Shown here piece after piece: positions 23,346-35,689 of a DNA stretch of 64,000 bases (positions within the stretch are counted from its first letter, which is position 1; the number at the start of each line of letters is the position of its first letter). Both the position numbers and the translations under genes were made by a program. Where the stretch lies: assembly GCA_007570785.1 (NCBI GenBank), contig ML664670.1:91304-155303 (forward strand). The letters run 5' to 3'. The notes under the pieces were generated by a model, which was not told where the DNA came from, did no database searches, and saw nothing but the letters and a program-made list of their open reading frames with translations. This stretch comes from Antilocapra americana (Eukaryota > Chordata > Mammalia > Artiodactyla > Antilocapridae).

Positions 23346-24469
23346 AGAACGTAAGCACCTGGCTAGGTGTGGCAGCTGCTCAGGTAGCCCTTAAAGAGAG
23401 AATCTGCTGTGGAGAGTGCAGTTAGCTTACAGCCTCCAGCTGCACTGGGCAAGATTCTGGATATGCTGCAGGCATTTGAGCCAAAGATACATTCTCCCCA
23501 GAAAGGCTCCTCTTCCCCTATCACTGTCAATGACTAAGCATGATAGGGTATTTGGGTCTGGTCATTTCTTCCCAATGCAGTGGCTCTTCTATGCATAATC
23601 TTTCTTCAGGAGCTCCCTGTGCGGAGGCTGAGATTTTCTCAGAGCTGCACTGTGGTCTGAGGCTCTTTCAATCCCCTCCTCCTACCTTCTTCCTCTGCCT
23701 TCACAGATGTCAGACCAGTCATTGTTGTTTAGTTGCTAAGTCCTATATTAAGGTCTAAAGGCTTTCTCTACCTACTCCTGCTCCCATACCTTTTATCTTA
23801 CATAGACTTCATATTTGAAACAAAAATCATCCTGATACTTGTTAAAATGGTGAAAATATACTTTATTTAGGACCTTTGTGATACGTGTCAACACTGTCAC
23901 AAAAGGGGAGAGAGAGCAGGCTTAACTTTGAATACAGCAAAGACAGCTGAGAATTTGGTGCCAATGAGCAAGATGAGAGGAGTCAGTGAATGGGAAATTA
24001 CTAAAAGGAGACATCAAGAATAGATGGTTTCTTGCTAAACTGACTTAACAGGATTCTTGCTGAAGGAAGGCCAGGATGATCAGATATCCAAGGGTAGGGG
24101 ATTCTCACCAAGCTGACTTAGTAGGATTCTTACTAAAACTCTGCTAGGCAGGCCAAAGACAAGGCCCAGGGACAAGGGCTAACTGTAAAGAGGGCTCAGA
24201 GGACAGCCTATCTAAAGTTTGGTCAAAGAGAGTCTTTGTCACATCCCAGTAAGAAATAAATACTTCTTACTCCATTTTGGCACCTGCTTCCTGGAGGCCC
24301 TGAGGTGAACTGGGAAATCTGATCAATATCCTGTTCTGTAGCAAAACATGCAGATTTTAATGGCTGGATTACTAGAGCTTGAAGGATCAAGTTTCTCCCA
24401 TTTTAAAAAAAATAATTAGAGGCTAGAATGCTGATGATGTACTGCCATCTATGGGTTGTTTTCAGTTTG
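23346..24469. other. Unassigned sequence
   Basis: No repeat family or gene recognised. Short frames at 23416-23598 and 23540-23758 look like chance. Confidence 0.5.
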
Positions 24470-24640
24470 TTAAGCACTGCAGGTTGGAGTTTACATGGAT
24501 TGTCTCATTTCATGCTCATGTAATTTTGCCAGTTATATATTCTAATTATTTTTATTTTATACATGAAGAAAAAATGTTTAGGTAAAATGCTTTGTGTAAG
24601 ATGACCCTTCCAACATATAGCAGGGGCAAGATTCAGGACC
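24470..24640 (-). mobile_element. MIR fragment
   Basis: gtctcatttcatgctcatg, ttttatacatgaagaaa, atagcaggggcaagattcag follow the reverse-oriented MIR consensus from its 3' half to its head. It is strongly diverged. Confidence 0.55.
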
Positions 24641-25796
24641 ATCTCTATTGTATTCTATACCATCACTATTTACTTTCAGTCAAAATGTTAGCTGATAAAC
24701 AACTGTTATGCAGATTTGTTGAGTAGAGGGAAAGAGGTATAATATTTGGAGTCTGCTTTATGGTGGGAAGGAATTGAGAGATCTAAGAGGCTTTGTGAGT
24801 ATTACATTGTGAGTACAACATTTTATGCATACTGTTCCCACTGTTATGTCAAGTCCCTGGAGAATAAAACTTGTTGGGCTAAAATAGGCTAAAATGAATA
24901 GCCACAAATTTCACAAATTTGTGTATACATCTCCTTGGATAGGGAGTTCCATGGTTATCATAAATCTGAAAACTGTACAGAAGAATAGAAAGAAGAGAAA
25001 ATATATGGCTCCAAATTCAACTTATATCCCAAGTAATTTTTATTTCTTTTGGATAAAAATCATCTGAGAATACCTGGCCATGGACCCATATTGACTCTCA
25101 GGAACTGCTTGTGGCAGACACTATTTCTATTTCTGTAACTGCTCTTTTGCAGCACTTATTCTAGCTGGCAGTGGACAGTAGTGAGAGTTGGTAATTATAT
25201 GATAGAAATTGAAAAAGGAAGCAGCAGGGAGAGAGAGATCAATGTCAAGAGTCTAACTGCCATTGCCTGGTTTCTCATCCATACCTCAACCTTGACTCTT
25301 AGACCACTGATTTTTCATGCAACCTATTCCAGGTAGAAAACCTTGGCCTGAGACAAAACTGGGTCATTCACTCTTTAATTCATGAAGTAAGTATGGTGCA
25401 CAGTTGATAATATCATTGCTCTGCCCTGATCCCTCAGATTCCTTTCTACCATCTTCATGTATACCCTTTGATGTACTTTTGCATCCAGCTGCCAGAAACT
25501 TTGAGTCTTTTCTACAGGATTGCCCTTGGGCTACTGGTGTCTCTTTGCTTTAGTTCACACACAGATATTGGATGTCTATAGATTTATAGTCTGTTGACTG
25601 CCAGGGCATGAAAACCCAGTTTCCTTTTCCTGGGTCGAGATAACCCTGAGGCTTAGTTCTCACTCCACAGTTATTTTAGTAGATCAGGGTGAAGTATTAT
25701 CTCTTCACAGGAAGTTCCCTGAAATCAAATCCTTGCTTGACTCCCTCTCTTTGCCTCTGGTGCTTACCCCACTGCCTTACCAGTTTCCTTTGGCTT
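24641..25796. other. Unassigned sequence
   Basis: Nothing recognised that can be supported. Confidence 0.5.
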
Positions 25797-25982
25797 GAAA
25801 ATGAAAGTTCCTCAGTCGTGTCTGTCCATTTGCAACCCCATGGACTATAGAGTACATGAATTCTGCAGGCCAGAATATTGGAGTGGGTAACACTTCCCTT
25901 CTTCAGGGGATCTTCCCAACCCAGATTGAATCCAGGTCTCCTGCATTGCAGGCAGATTCTTTACCCGCTGAGCAACAGGGGA
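25797..25982 (-). mobile_element. Bov-tA type SINE
   Basis: Reverse-oriented element from agttcctcagtcgtgtctgt through gcaaccccatggacta and tcttcaggggatcttcccaa to ctttacccgctgagcaacag. It has small deletions in the B-box region. Confidence 0.85.
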
Positions 25983-26029
25983 TGTTTACCCCAAAATGTA
26001 ATTAAGTAAAAGCTGTAACCACCTTACAT

Positions 26030-28487
26030 AGTTGAATCGCTCAGTCCTGTCCGATTCTTTGCAACCCCATGGATGCCAGGCTTCCATGTCCATCACCAAC
26101 TCCTGGAGCTTTCTCAAAGTCATGTCCATCGAGTAGGTGATGCCATTCAACCATCTCATCCTCTGTCATCCCCTTCTCCTCCTGCGTTCAATCTTTCCCA
26201 GTATCAGGGTCTTTTCCAATGGGTCAGTTCTTTGCATCAGGTGGCCAAAGTATTGGAGCTTCAGCTTCAGCATCAGTCCTTTAGTGAAAAGTCAGCACTG
26301 ATTTCCTTTAGGATCGACTGGTTTGATCTCCTTGGAGTCCAAGGGACCCTCAGGAGTCTTCTCCAACATTAGTTCAAAGCATCAATTCTTCGGTGCTCAG
26401 CTTTCTTTATGGTCTAACTCTCACATCCATACATGACTTGGAAAAATTATAGCTTTGACTAGACAGACCTTTGTCAGTAAAGTAATGTCTCTGCTTTTTT
26501 AATATGATGTCATAGCTTTTCTTCCAAGGAGCAAATGTCTATTAATTTTGTGGCTGCAGTCACCATCTGCAGTGATTTAGGAGCCCCCGAAAATAAAGTC
26601 TGTCACTGTTTCCATTATTTCCCCATCTATTTGCTATGAAGTAATGGGACCAAATGCCATGATCTTTGTTTTTTGAATGTTGAGTTTTAAGCCAACTTTT
26701 TCACTCTCCTCTTTTACTTTCATCAAGAGGCTCTTTAGTTTCTCTTCACTTTCTACCATAAGGGTGGTGACATCTGCATGTCTGAGATTATTGATATTTC
26801 TCCCTGTGATCTTGATTCCAGCTTGTGATTCATCTAGTCGGGCATTTCAAATGATGTTCTTTGCATTTAAGTGAGCAGGGTGACAATATGTAGCCTTGAG
26901 GTACTCCTTCCCCAATTTAGAACCAGTCCATTGTTTCATGTCCGATTCTGTTTTTTCTTGACCTGCATACATATTTCTCAGGAGGCAGGTCAGCTGGTCT
27001 GGTATTCCCATCTCTTGAAGAATTTGCCACAGTCTGTTGTGATCCACACAATCAAAGGCTTTAGTGTAGTCAATGACGCAGAAGTAGATGATTTTCTGGA
27101 ACTCTCTTGCCTTTTCAATGATCCAACAAATGTTTGCAATTTGATCACTGGTTCCTCTGCCTTTTCTAAAACCAGCTTGAACATCTGGAAGGTCTCAGTT
27201 CAAGTACTGTTGAAGCCTGGCTTGGAGAATTTTGAACATCACTTTACTAGCATGTGAGATGAGTGCAATTGTGTGGTAGTTCAAGCATTCTTTGGCATTG
27301 CCTTTCTTTGGGATTGAAATGAAAACTGACCTTTTCCAGTCCTGTGACCATTGCTGAGTTTTCCAAATTTGCTGGCATATTGAGTACACCACTTTCATGG
27401 CATCATCTNNNNNNNNNNNNNNNNNNNNNNNNNNNNNNNNNNNNNNNNNNNNNNNNNNNNNNNNNNNNNNNNNNNNNNNNNNNNNNNNNNNNNNNNNNNN
27501 NNNNNNNNTAGGATTTCAAATAGCTCAACTGGAATTTCATCACCTCCACTAGCTTGGTTCATAGTGATACTTCCTAAGGCCCACTTGACTTCATGCTCCA
27601 GGATGTCTGGCTCTAGATGAGTGATCACACCATCATGGTTATCTGGGTCATGAAGATCTTTTTTGTATAGTTCTTCTGTGTATTCTTGCCACCTCTTCTT
27701 AATATCTTCTGCTTCTGTTAGGTCCATACCATTTCTGTCTTTTATTGAACCCATCTTTGCATGAAATGTTCCCTTGGTATCTCTAATTTTCTTGAAGAGA
27801 TCTCTAGTCTTTCCCATTCTGTTGTTTCCCTCTATTTCTTTGTACTGATCACCAAGGAAGGCTTTCTTATCTCTCCTTGCTATTCTTTGGAACTCTTCAT
27901 TCAGATGGGAATATCTTTCCTTTTCTCCTTTGCCTCTCTTCTTTTCTCAGTTATTTGTAAGGCCTCCTCAGATAACCATTTTGCCTTTTTGCATTTGTTT
28001 CTCTTTGTGATGGTCTTGATCACTGCCTCCTGTACAGTGTCACAAAACTCCATCCATAGGTCTTCAGGCACTCTGTTGATCAGATCTAATCCCTTGAGTC
28101 TGTCACTTCCACTGTATAATCATAAGGGATTTGATTTAGGTCATACCTGAATGGTCTAGTGGTTTTCCCTACTTTCTTCTATTTAAGTCCAAATTTTGAA
28201 ATAAGGAGTTCGTGATCTGAGTCACAGTCAGCTCCCAGTCTTGTTTTCGCTGACTGTATAGAGCGTCTCCCTCTTTGGTGGCAAATAAAATAATCAATCT
28301 GATTTCGGTATTGACCATCTGATTATGTCCATGTGTAAAGTCGTCTCTTGGGTTGTTGGAAGAGGGTGTTTGCTATGCCCAGTGTGCTCCCTTGCAAAAC
28401 TCTGTTAATCTTTGCCGTGCTTCATTTTTTTCTCCAAGGCCAAATTTGCTTGTTTCTCCAGGTATATCTTGACTTCCTACTTGACTG
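26030..28487 (-). mobile_element. BovB LINE, longest copy (about 2.4 kb), inactive
   Basis: Reading right to left, the copy enters within the linker after the endonuclease. It gives RTRDLFKKIRDTKGTFHAK-like sequence (27760-27817), KKRWQEYTEELYKKDL and QASGGDEIPVELFEI (right of the gap). Left of the gap come ICQQIWKTQQW, SVFISIPKKGNAKEC and ALISHASKVM (27195-27398), then the fingers and palm (QLTCLLRNMYAGQE near 26930), the thumb and the 3' end near 26030. Several frameshifts break the reading frame. The endonuclease half is absent, since complete BovB elements are about 3.2 kb. No TSD was found. Confidence 0.93.
27409..27508. other. Assembly gap (100 N) inside the BovB
   Basis: The minus-strand translation ends in VELFEIL on one side and resumes with DDAMKVV on the other. 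In the BovB protein as I remember it, these segments are separated by a single lysine codon, so the gap may stand for only about 2 bp or hide an insertion. Confidence 0.95.
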
Positions 28488-29048
28488 AAAATCTGTTTCT
28501 AATCTAAAATAAATACTTACTAAATCTAAATCATGATGTTAAGCAATAACAATGACTTGCCATAGAGGATACTGTAACACTGCTGAGGTATATTATGAAA
28601 TGATAATACTGAGAAGGGAGTGGTTATCATTAGTAAGTCCCTTTAAAGCAAGTAACATTTAAACGAATTCTTGAAATATAAATGAATGAGTAGGTATCAA
28701 CTAGGATGAAAAGAAATGAAGGGCATTTTAAGGAAAGGAAACAGATTTTGCTTTAATAACAGTTTCCTGGGAAAGAAATTTTGTAGACTTTATTTTGTTC
28801 TGGAAGAATCCCTTAACTTTGAACTCTGAGAATAAAAGGACCCTTTTTGTCTTATACAGGTTTTATTACTAGTGTCTAATATGGGGCTTAAGACAGTGTT
28901 TAAATACTTTTGACAAGTGAATCCATTTTCAGAATGAGTTCTGATCTTTCTCTATTTTCCCCAAGTTTAACAATAATTTCAAAGGAAACCTTAAACCACA
29001 AAAGTAATCATGGGAGTGATTTAAACTACCTAGACTATCTATATATAC
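28488..29048. other. Unassigned sequence
   Basis: AT-rich sequence with no recognised repeat or gene. Confidence 0.5.
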
Positions 29049-29240
29049 AGTTGGCCCTTGAGCAACTTGGGTTTGAACTGCACAGGTCCATGTATATGTG
29101 GATTTTTTTCAGCACACTGCTACATGATTTGAGGTGGTTAAATCTGTGGAGAAAGAACCACAGATACAGAGGCTTACTATAAATCATATAGGGATTTCAG
29201 ACTACACAGAGGGTCAGCACCTCTATTCCCCTACATTCAG
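29049..29240 (+). mobile_element. Tigger/pogo-like DNA transposon fragment
   Basis: It starts cagttggcccttgagcaact, gggtttgaactgcacaggtc, the terminal inverted repeat of a mammalian pogo-type family. The right part, agagggtcagcacctctatt, resembles the interior close to the opposite end. The exact subfamily is uncertain. The frame at 28910-29182 is incidental. Confidence 0.55.
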
Positions 29241-29394
29241 ATGTAGTAGGAAAATACTCAATAGACTAAGATGTTCTTTTTTTTAATGTACTAATTCATA
29301 AAAGTAGCAGTTAATCTCAATATTCTGAAGTCCCTATCATGTTTCAGACATTCTGCAATGTTCTGATTGTGAGTCATAGATAGTAGGAACTTAC

Positions 29395-29600
29395 AATTGA
29401 GAATTTGGGTTTGAATACACACTCAAGCTGCTAGTATTTAATATGTGTCTTTGAGCAATTAATTTACCACTATGAAAGTAAACACAGTACCTATCTTACC
29501 GAGTGCTGAGAAGAGTATATGAGTTAAAGTGTGGGAAATTCAAATCACAATGCCTGGAATATAGTAACTGTTCATCATTACTAGTGTTGGTGTTATGGCT
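29395..29600 (+). mobile_element. MIR SINE
   Basis: gggtttgaatacacactcaa, tgtctttgagcaattaattt, taccgagtgctgagaagag and aatgcctggaatatagtaac follow the MIR sequence in order over about 200 bp. Confidence 0.65.
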
Positions 29601-31529
29601 GGGGTGGTTGTTTTCATTATTCTGTCATACACCAGATTTGCATAGGTTCTGTAACTTTTTTTTGCTGTAGAGTCAAACTTTTTTTGTTCCATTCTTCTGA
29701 AAGATTAAGAAGGATGGTGATTACAGCATACATTTACAGAAACCTTGACATACCTGTCATCTACAGAATGCTTAGTTCCCTCATCTGTCTCAAAAGCAAA
29801 CAATTAACTACATCTGACAAGACAAATTCATATGTAATAGGTTGGCTTCCATTTAGTGAATGATTGTAAATTTTCAATGTAACCAAATGCACTATTGTGT
29901 GCTGAAACTTCTCTAGCGAACAAGGAAAAACAAATGCCTTTTACATTGTAGAAAATTAACTTGAAGATATTCAGTTAAACACTTGATAAATATTTAGATG
30001 TTGCACCATCCACTGTAAGCCAATTAGGAAAGATTAGATGTTTTCAGTCTTAAACTTACAATATGTACATTTTGCCCATGTAATTCTGTTCTGTTAATGA
30101 TAAAAACCATCACTCAACTTCTTGTATTTGAAATGAGAAATCAGTTATGGCTGATTGGTAAATTTTTTTTAAGAAATATATCTCACTTAATATGTTTCAA
30201 TTATTTTCTGATTAAAATGCCTAATTTTATAAATGGAAAGTAGGGTCTCATAATAATAATTATTTATCTAAGACTTCAGTATTAAATACATGGACTAACT
30301 GACATCAGTCACTTGCCAACCACTTCAATATAATTTTCTGTACATAATAACTGGGAGAAGACACTGGGGATATTTAAAAGATAATTTGAATATCAAGTTC
30401 AGTGAAGCCTGTCATTTTTCATTGCTTGGTTAAATAAAATCGGCATAAATACTTAACTATGAAATATCATATACTCCTTGACACCTATACTTCAGACATA
30501 ATAAAGGCATCAAAAGAATGGTTACTAAACCTGGGAGTTTAATTTGTCTTAACTTATTCCTTTTGTTTACAGTTGAAAGAATATAATTAAAAATAAGATT
30601 TGATATTTTATACTACTTTTACACACTTAGCTCTTTCAAAATAAAAATGATATATAATATATACTACTTTTATTCGGCTCCTCATGTGGTCCAGGAAATA
30701 GTGTTTGTTTTTTAGTATAAGCTTGAAATATGGCTCTGACAAGTTTCCATTACTGTTCACACACTATTTTGAAAACTTGAGGGTCTTCAAATCAATATTT
30801 TTTTCATTTGGTTCCAGCAATAATAGCCTTCCTTGCTGTTGTGAAAATCAGTCGTTTTTGCAAGTAGAATGGCAAAATTTGGGTCATGAATATAAAAAAT
30901 TCATGAATTTCTAATTCACATTGAAAGGCTCTAAAATACTCTTTGCACATTGAAAAGGCTTTGTAATTCATATAATACTTTTAGCAAAGTTAAAGTATCA
31001 CCCAGATTACTCTTGGAATACTTGGGAAAGCATTATGTGAAATTATATTGCAATGCCTAGGTACTTCATTGAATTGTGTCCTTACGAGCCATCAATTTTT
31101 ATAACTCTTCTGAATAATTTCTTATACTATCAAGCACTCTTATCAACAGATATTTATTGAATTCAGAATTTCCCTAAGTGTTATATACAGTGCAAAATAT
31201 ACAAGATACAATTTTTACTTTTAGTAAACAGTGAAACTGATTACCCCTGCAGAGTTTATGATTAACCTCTCTGCTCAAAACTTTATTCTCTCTCTTATTT
31301 CGTTCTGTTCACCTCAGGATTGAGGAGTATCAAAGAAAATGGAAGATCAAAACCAAGCAGCATCTTATAGGGTCCTGCTAGGTACAAAAGCCCCTCCATT
31401 TCTTGTTTGCAGAAAAAAGGCTTTAGTCTCCTAGGCCTTCCCTGAGCTCCAAAGAGCAGACTCAATCGGTTACTAACTAGGGAAGTGAGAGAACACAAAA
31501 ACAAAAGGAAAGCAATAGTTCAGCAATAA
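29601..31529. other. Unassigned AT-rich sequence
   Basis: About 1.9 kb without a recognisable young repeat or gene. The final 200 bp may belong to the LTR that follows. Confidence 0.5.
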
Positions 31530-31945
31530 AACAGAGTGCTAGTTGCTCCTCAAGGAATATACATAACAATCTGATGGGTGTATTTGAGTTCTGCAAAAAC
31601 TAAGGCCCCCCACTCTAGTAAATGATAGTGACTCTGTGCATATAGACCCTACACTGGTTGGAACATGATTAAGATTCCCAAAGCATCATCCTGTTAGCTT
31701 ACCACCATCCAATTAGAAGAAAGCCCACAAGCTGCAATTCTCATCGCAAATGTTGCATTTAAAATCTCTTCCCTGAGTGCCACTGGGGAGTTTGGGTCTT
31801 TTAAACACAAGCTTTCCTTTTCCTTGCTCGATGCCCTGCACATAAATGCTGTATTCTCCTGCACCACAAGCCAGCGTCAGTGTGGTGTATTTGCTATGTG
31901 GTGTGCAAATGGACTCAAGTTAAGTTCAGTAACATTAGTTTTTAT
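31530..31945 (+). mobile_element. Probable solo LTR of an endogenous retrovirus
   Basis: The 3' part has retroviral R/U5 character: tttgggtcttttaaacacaa, a modified poly(A) signal in gcacataaatgctgtattc near 31838, and ctgcaccacaagccagcgtc downstream. The left limit is not defined and could extend to about 31310. No internal retroviral region is present. An open frame at 31824-32117 arises within and beyond it and is not a gene. Confidence 0.45.
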
Positions 31946-32220
31946 TTGGGGAGATACATTGAGTAAAAATAATTCTATTAGAGAAGTTTTAGGTGTAAAT
32001 CTGTATGGCACTACTGCAAGCTTAATTGTTTATAGAAGAGGAAGATCATTAAAGGCTCATATTTATGAAGAAGTCTCGGGGGAGTTGAGGATCACAGTGA
32101 ACTTGAAGAATAACTAGAATTTAAGCATGAATGGAGAGAGACTATTACTATAGTCCTTGCATTTTCATTTATAAGAAAATGTCTTTTCCATCTTTAGAAA
32201 AAATATTAGATTATTAGAGA

Positions 32221-32745
32221 AGGGGAGAATTTGCCACGTCAAAATGTACCCATTGGCATAAGGATTATCTTGAGCTGGTTATTTATAAGAAACAGCAGAC
32301 AAAGGAGAAGCACTGAAAACCAAGAAGAGACATTTAACATTTATAAGGGGAACCACCATTTGTAAGTTTCTCCCTCACTGCACAAGGAAGAGGGGGATGA
32401 CTAAATCTCTAAGAACCTTTCATCAATGGAGAAGGCAAGACATAAATTTGCATAAAAACCTTACTCTTGTTTGCTGTACTTTTCCTGATAACCTCCCATA
32501 ATTGGCCTCCCTTCCTGCCTGTGCTAACATCTTTTGTCTTTAGCTGAAGATGGCATTTAGGCTGTGTGCTTGGGCTTTTTATAGAGGTATTCAGTTTTCC
32601 TGGGTATCTTCTATATATACAGGAGGTATACATGATATTAAACTTCTGCTTGTTTTTCCTCTGTTACTTTGTTTTTTATTATGAGAGGTGGGTCTCAGCA
32701 AAAATCTAGAAGGGTAGAAGGAAAATTTATTTTTCCTCTCCTAAA
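32221..32745 (+). mobile_element. LTR, family A, copy 1
   Basis: The unit starts near aatttgccacgtcaaaatg, has ttggcataaggattatcttg and agctgaagatggcatttag, and closes with attaaacttctgcttgttt and a ttttcctctcc end. The same order of motifs recurs at 36011-36504 and 37860-38297, and reversed at 50563-50816. The order (A-rich 5' part, TATA-poor middle, ATTAAA-type poly(A) site, T-rich end) is that of a solo retroviral LTR. The family name is unknown to me. Confidence 0.6.
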
Positions 32746-32879
32746 CTAATGAGCAGTATATAAACAAGAAATGTTTTTTTGAAAACTGAATGTATGTGTA
32801 GACTTTCAATAAACATTGTGAAATGCAGATGAACCATTTGTAAATTGTGTCTGTTTTCTTATATTATCAGATTATAGTT

Positions 32880-34110
32880 TAGTGGTCAAAGAGTTGTCTG
32901 TGGAGTTAGATCTTCATTTAAATCTTGGCTCTGTAGTTAAGCAGATATGTGATCTCTGTGACTATGCCAAAGCCTTTGACTGTGTGGATCACAAAAACTG
33001 TGGAAAATTCTTCAAGAAATGGGAATACCAGGCCACCTGACCTGCCTTCTGATAAATCTGTATGCAGGTCAGGAAGCAACAGTGAGAACTACACATGGAA
33101 CAACAAATTGTCTCCAAATAGAGAAAGGAGTATGTCAAGGCTGTGTATTGTCACCTTGCTCACTTAACTTATATGCAGAGCACATCATGAGAAATGCTGG
33201 GCTGGATGAAACACAAGCTGGAATCAAGATTGCAGGGAGAAATATCAATAACCTCATATATGTAAATGACACCACCTTTGTGGCATAAAGCAAAGCACTA
33301 AAGAGTCTCTTGATGAAAGTGAAAGACGAGAGTGAAAAAGTTTGCTTAAATCTCAACATTCAGAAAACTAAGATCATAGCATCTGGTCCCATTACTTCAT
33401 GGCAAATAGATGGGGAATCAGTGACAGACTTTAATTTGGGGGGGGGGCTCCAAAATCATTGCAGATGGTGATTGCAGCCATGAAATTAAAAGACGCTTGC
33501 TCCTTGGAAAAAAAGTTATCACCAACCTAGATAGCATATTTAAAAGCAGAGACATTACTTTGCCACAAAGGTCTGTCTTGTCACAGATATGGTTTTTCCA
33601 ATAGTCATGTATGGATGTGAGAGTTAGACTATAAAGAAAGCTGAGATCTGAAGAATTGATGCTTTTAAACTGTGGTGTTGGAGAAGACTCTTGAGAGTCC
33701 CTTGGACTGCAAGGAGATCCAACCAGTCAATCCTAAAGGAAATCAGTCCTGAATATTCATTGAAAAGACTGATGCTGAAGCTGAAACTCCAGTACTTTGG
33801 CCACCTGAAGTGAAGAACTAACTTATTGGAAAAGACCCTGATGCTAAGAAAGATTGAAGGCGGAAGAAGGGGATGACAGAGGATGAGATGGTTGGATGGC
33901 ATCACGAACTCAATGGACATGAGTTTGAGTAAATTCTGGCAGTTTGTGATGGGCAGGGAGGCCTGGCATGCTGCAGTCATGGGGTCGCATAGCGTCGGAC
34001 ACAACTGAGTGACTGAACTGAACTGAACTGATCTTGGGAAGTTATGGATCTCAGTTTCTTCATCTATAAAGTCAGTAAATTCTTTGCAAAATGTAGATAT
34101 ATGCTCTGTA
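32880..34110 (+). mobile_element. MIR SINE split by a BovB
   Basis: The MIR head lies at 32880-32955 (gtggtcaaagagttgtctgt, aaatcttggctctgtag). The element resumes at 34031 with tcttgggaagttatgg and ctcagtttcttcatctataa. The sequence tgatct occurs at both junctions (32950-32955 and 34029-34034) and is the probable TSD of the BovB. Confidence 0.7.
32956..34028 (+). mobile_element. BovB LINE with mutated RT active site
   Basis: It starts at the palm-domain motif A (DYAKAFDCVDH, near 32963) and continues through HLTCLLINLYAGQE and VCQGCVLSP (33019-33288). At motif C it reads YVNDTTFVA, followed by a stop, in place of the YADDTTL of the other copies. A run of nine or more G at about 33438 breaks the frame, followed by thumb-region DNA and an ACTGA-repeat 3' end. 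It is non-functional. Confidence 0.93.
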
Positions 34111-34264
34111 GAGCCACAGTACATATTCATCATATATTACCTATTATCATTATTTATCATGTTCTATTTTTATGTATTCTGTTTTATTTCACAAAGGATT
34201 TGAAATAGCAACAATATTATATAGAATAAGATAAAAAATATATAAATGGAATTATTCCTTTAAA

Positions 34265-35029
34265 ATTAAGTCCGATGATTTCAGTTCATCTGCTCAAGCC
34301 CTTCAATGAATTTCTGTCTTATTCAGAGTAAAAACCAAATCTTTTGCTTAATACTGGCCTATAATGTCTTCTAATTTCTGGCTTGTTGTCAGAATTGATG
34401 TCATCTCTTATTTACTCCCCAGAACTCACTCCAATTTAGCACCACTGGCATAATCAATGTTTTCTAAGTGTGCCAGAAAAATTCTTAACTCATCTGCTTG
34501 ACTGCCTCAGTCCGGCTGTCAATGGGGCTCCTCGCTCTTCCTTTTGTGAATCATTCCCAGGGCAATGTGTTTAGAACTGAAAAACTCACTCTCGCCTGAG
34601 CGCATTTTATTCTTTTACTCTGTTTTAATTTTCTCTATAGCATTTACTGGGCTTCCCAGGTGGCACTAGTGGTAAAGAACCCACCCCCAATGCAGGAGAC
34701 TCAAAAGACCCAGGTTCGATCCCTGGGTTGAATAGATCCCCTTGAGGAGGGTATGGCAACCCACTCCAGTATACTTGCCTGGAGAATCCCATGGACAGAA
34801 GAGCCTGGCGGGCTATAGTCCATAGGATCTCAAAGAGTAGGACAAGACGGAAGTGACTTAGCACACACACATAGCACTTATCACTCTCCTTCCTCTTCTC
34901 CCTTTCCTTCTACTTACTTATTTCTTATTTGACGCACCACTAGAAGATAAGTTCCACAAGGGCAGAAATTTGTGTTGTTTTATCCACAGCTTCATGCTTA
35001 GTAGATGCTCAATAAATATTATTGTTGTT
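34265..35029 (+). mobile_element. L2 LINE 3' part, split by a Bov-tA
   Basis: The left piece (34265-34646) has caagcccttcaatgaatttc and cagagtaaaaaccaaatc, the right piece (34881-35029) has ccacaagggcagaaatttg and gatgctcaataaatatta. These are successive parts of the 3' end of the mammal-wide L2 element. Confidence 0.65.
34648..34870 (+). mobile_element. Bov-tA SINE with near-perfect TSD
   Basis: Head tgggcttcccaggtggcact, B-box ggttcgatccc near 34712, body actccagtatacttgcctgg, and a short ACAC tail. Flanks are atagcattta (34637-34646) and atagcactta (34871-34880), a TSD with one mismatch. It interrupts the L2. Confidence 0.93.
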
Positions 35030-35039
35030 CATGCAATTA

Positions 35040-35116
35040 CTGGGTTGGCCAAAAATTTCGTCCAGGTTTTCCCACCCTTGTGAAAAACCTGAATGAAATT
35101 TTTTGGCCAACCCATA
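35040..35116. mobile_element. Mariner-type palindromic MITE
   Basis: The 77-bp element is an almost perfect inverted repeat. The left arm tgggttggccaaaaatttc is matched by the right arm gaaattttttggccaaccca, with a short loop around 35074-35082. A TA dinucleotide occurs at each edge, as expected for a mariner insertion. It resembles the internally deleted mariner derivatives known from cattle. A transcript would fold into a single hairpin. Confidence 0.88.
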
Positions 35117-35204
35117 TTTGCAAATTTGATGAAATGGCATTTTTTTTCAAATAAAGCTGTGTTCTCTTTGGATACTGCCTTTTGTTGAATAAATATATTG
35201 CACA

Positions 35205-35360
35205 TTTATTATCTCATTTAATCTTTAGAGCCACCTGGTAAGTTTGGTAGAGTAGGAATTAATGTTCATTTTCTCACATAATAGGAAACTGAGAAACTGA
35301 AAGGGGAAATGATTGATGCAAAGTTACACAATTAGTAAGATGCAGAATTGGGATAAGAAG
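35205..35360 (-). mobile_element. MIR SINE
   Basis: tatctcatttaatctttaga, ggaaactgagaaactgaaag, and gttacacaattagtaagatg follow the reverse-oriented MIR consensus. Confidence 0.65.
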
Positions 35361-35689
35361 TTATTTTCCTTGGCTAATTTTCCTTCATATGCTGTTTCCT
35401 GAGTTTGACAAAGGAAGAAAATGAAACTTATGTGTACATGCTGTTGAAGTTGATCTAATATTTTAGATTCATTGAGCATTGAATATTTTCCGGTTTTCTT
35501 CAAGGATTGTTTAGTCACTTGCAAAACTTATTTCTGGAGAGCTCATGAATTTTTCTTCACTCATTGCCTGAGAATTTTTATGGATTCATTCTCTTAAAGA
35601 AATGCATATCTGTGTAGCAATCAATGATTATTGCCTGCCTAATATGCATAAGAAAATATACTTGTCACTGTATAGACTACTGCTGGATC

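Noticed and set aside
26847..27817. Series of minus-strand frames that could be read as a multi-exon gene
   Set aside because: They are consecutive frameshifted parts of one BovB reverse transcriptase; the breaks are not flanked by splice sites.
31824..32117. 97-codon plus-strand frame
   Set aside because: It begins in the R/U5 part of a probable LTR and shows no domain.
33438..33448. G homopolymer as a regulatory element
   Set aside because: Other BovB copies have a shorter G run at the same point, so it is expansion or sequencing error within the repeat.
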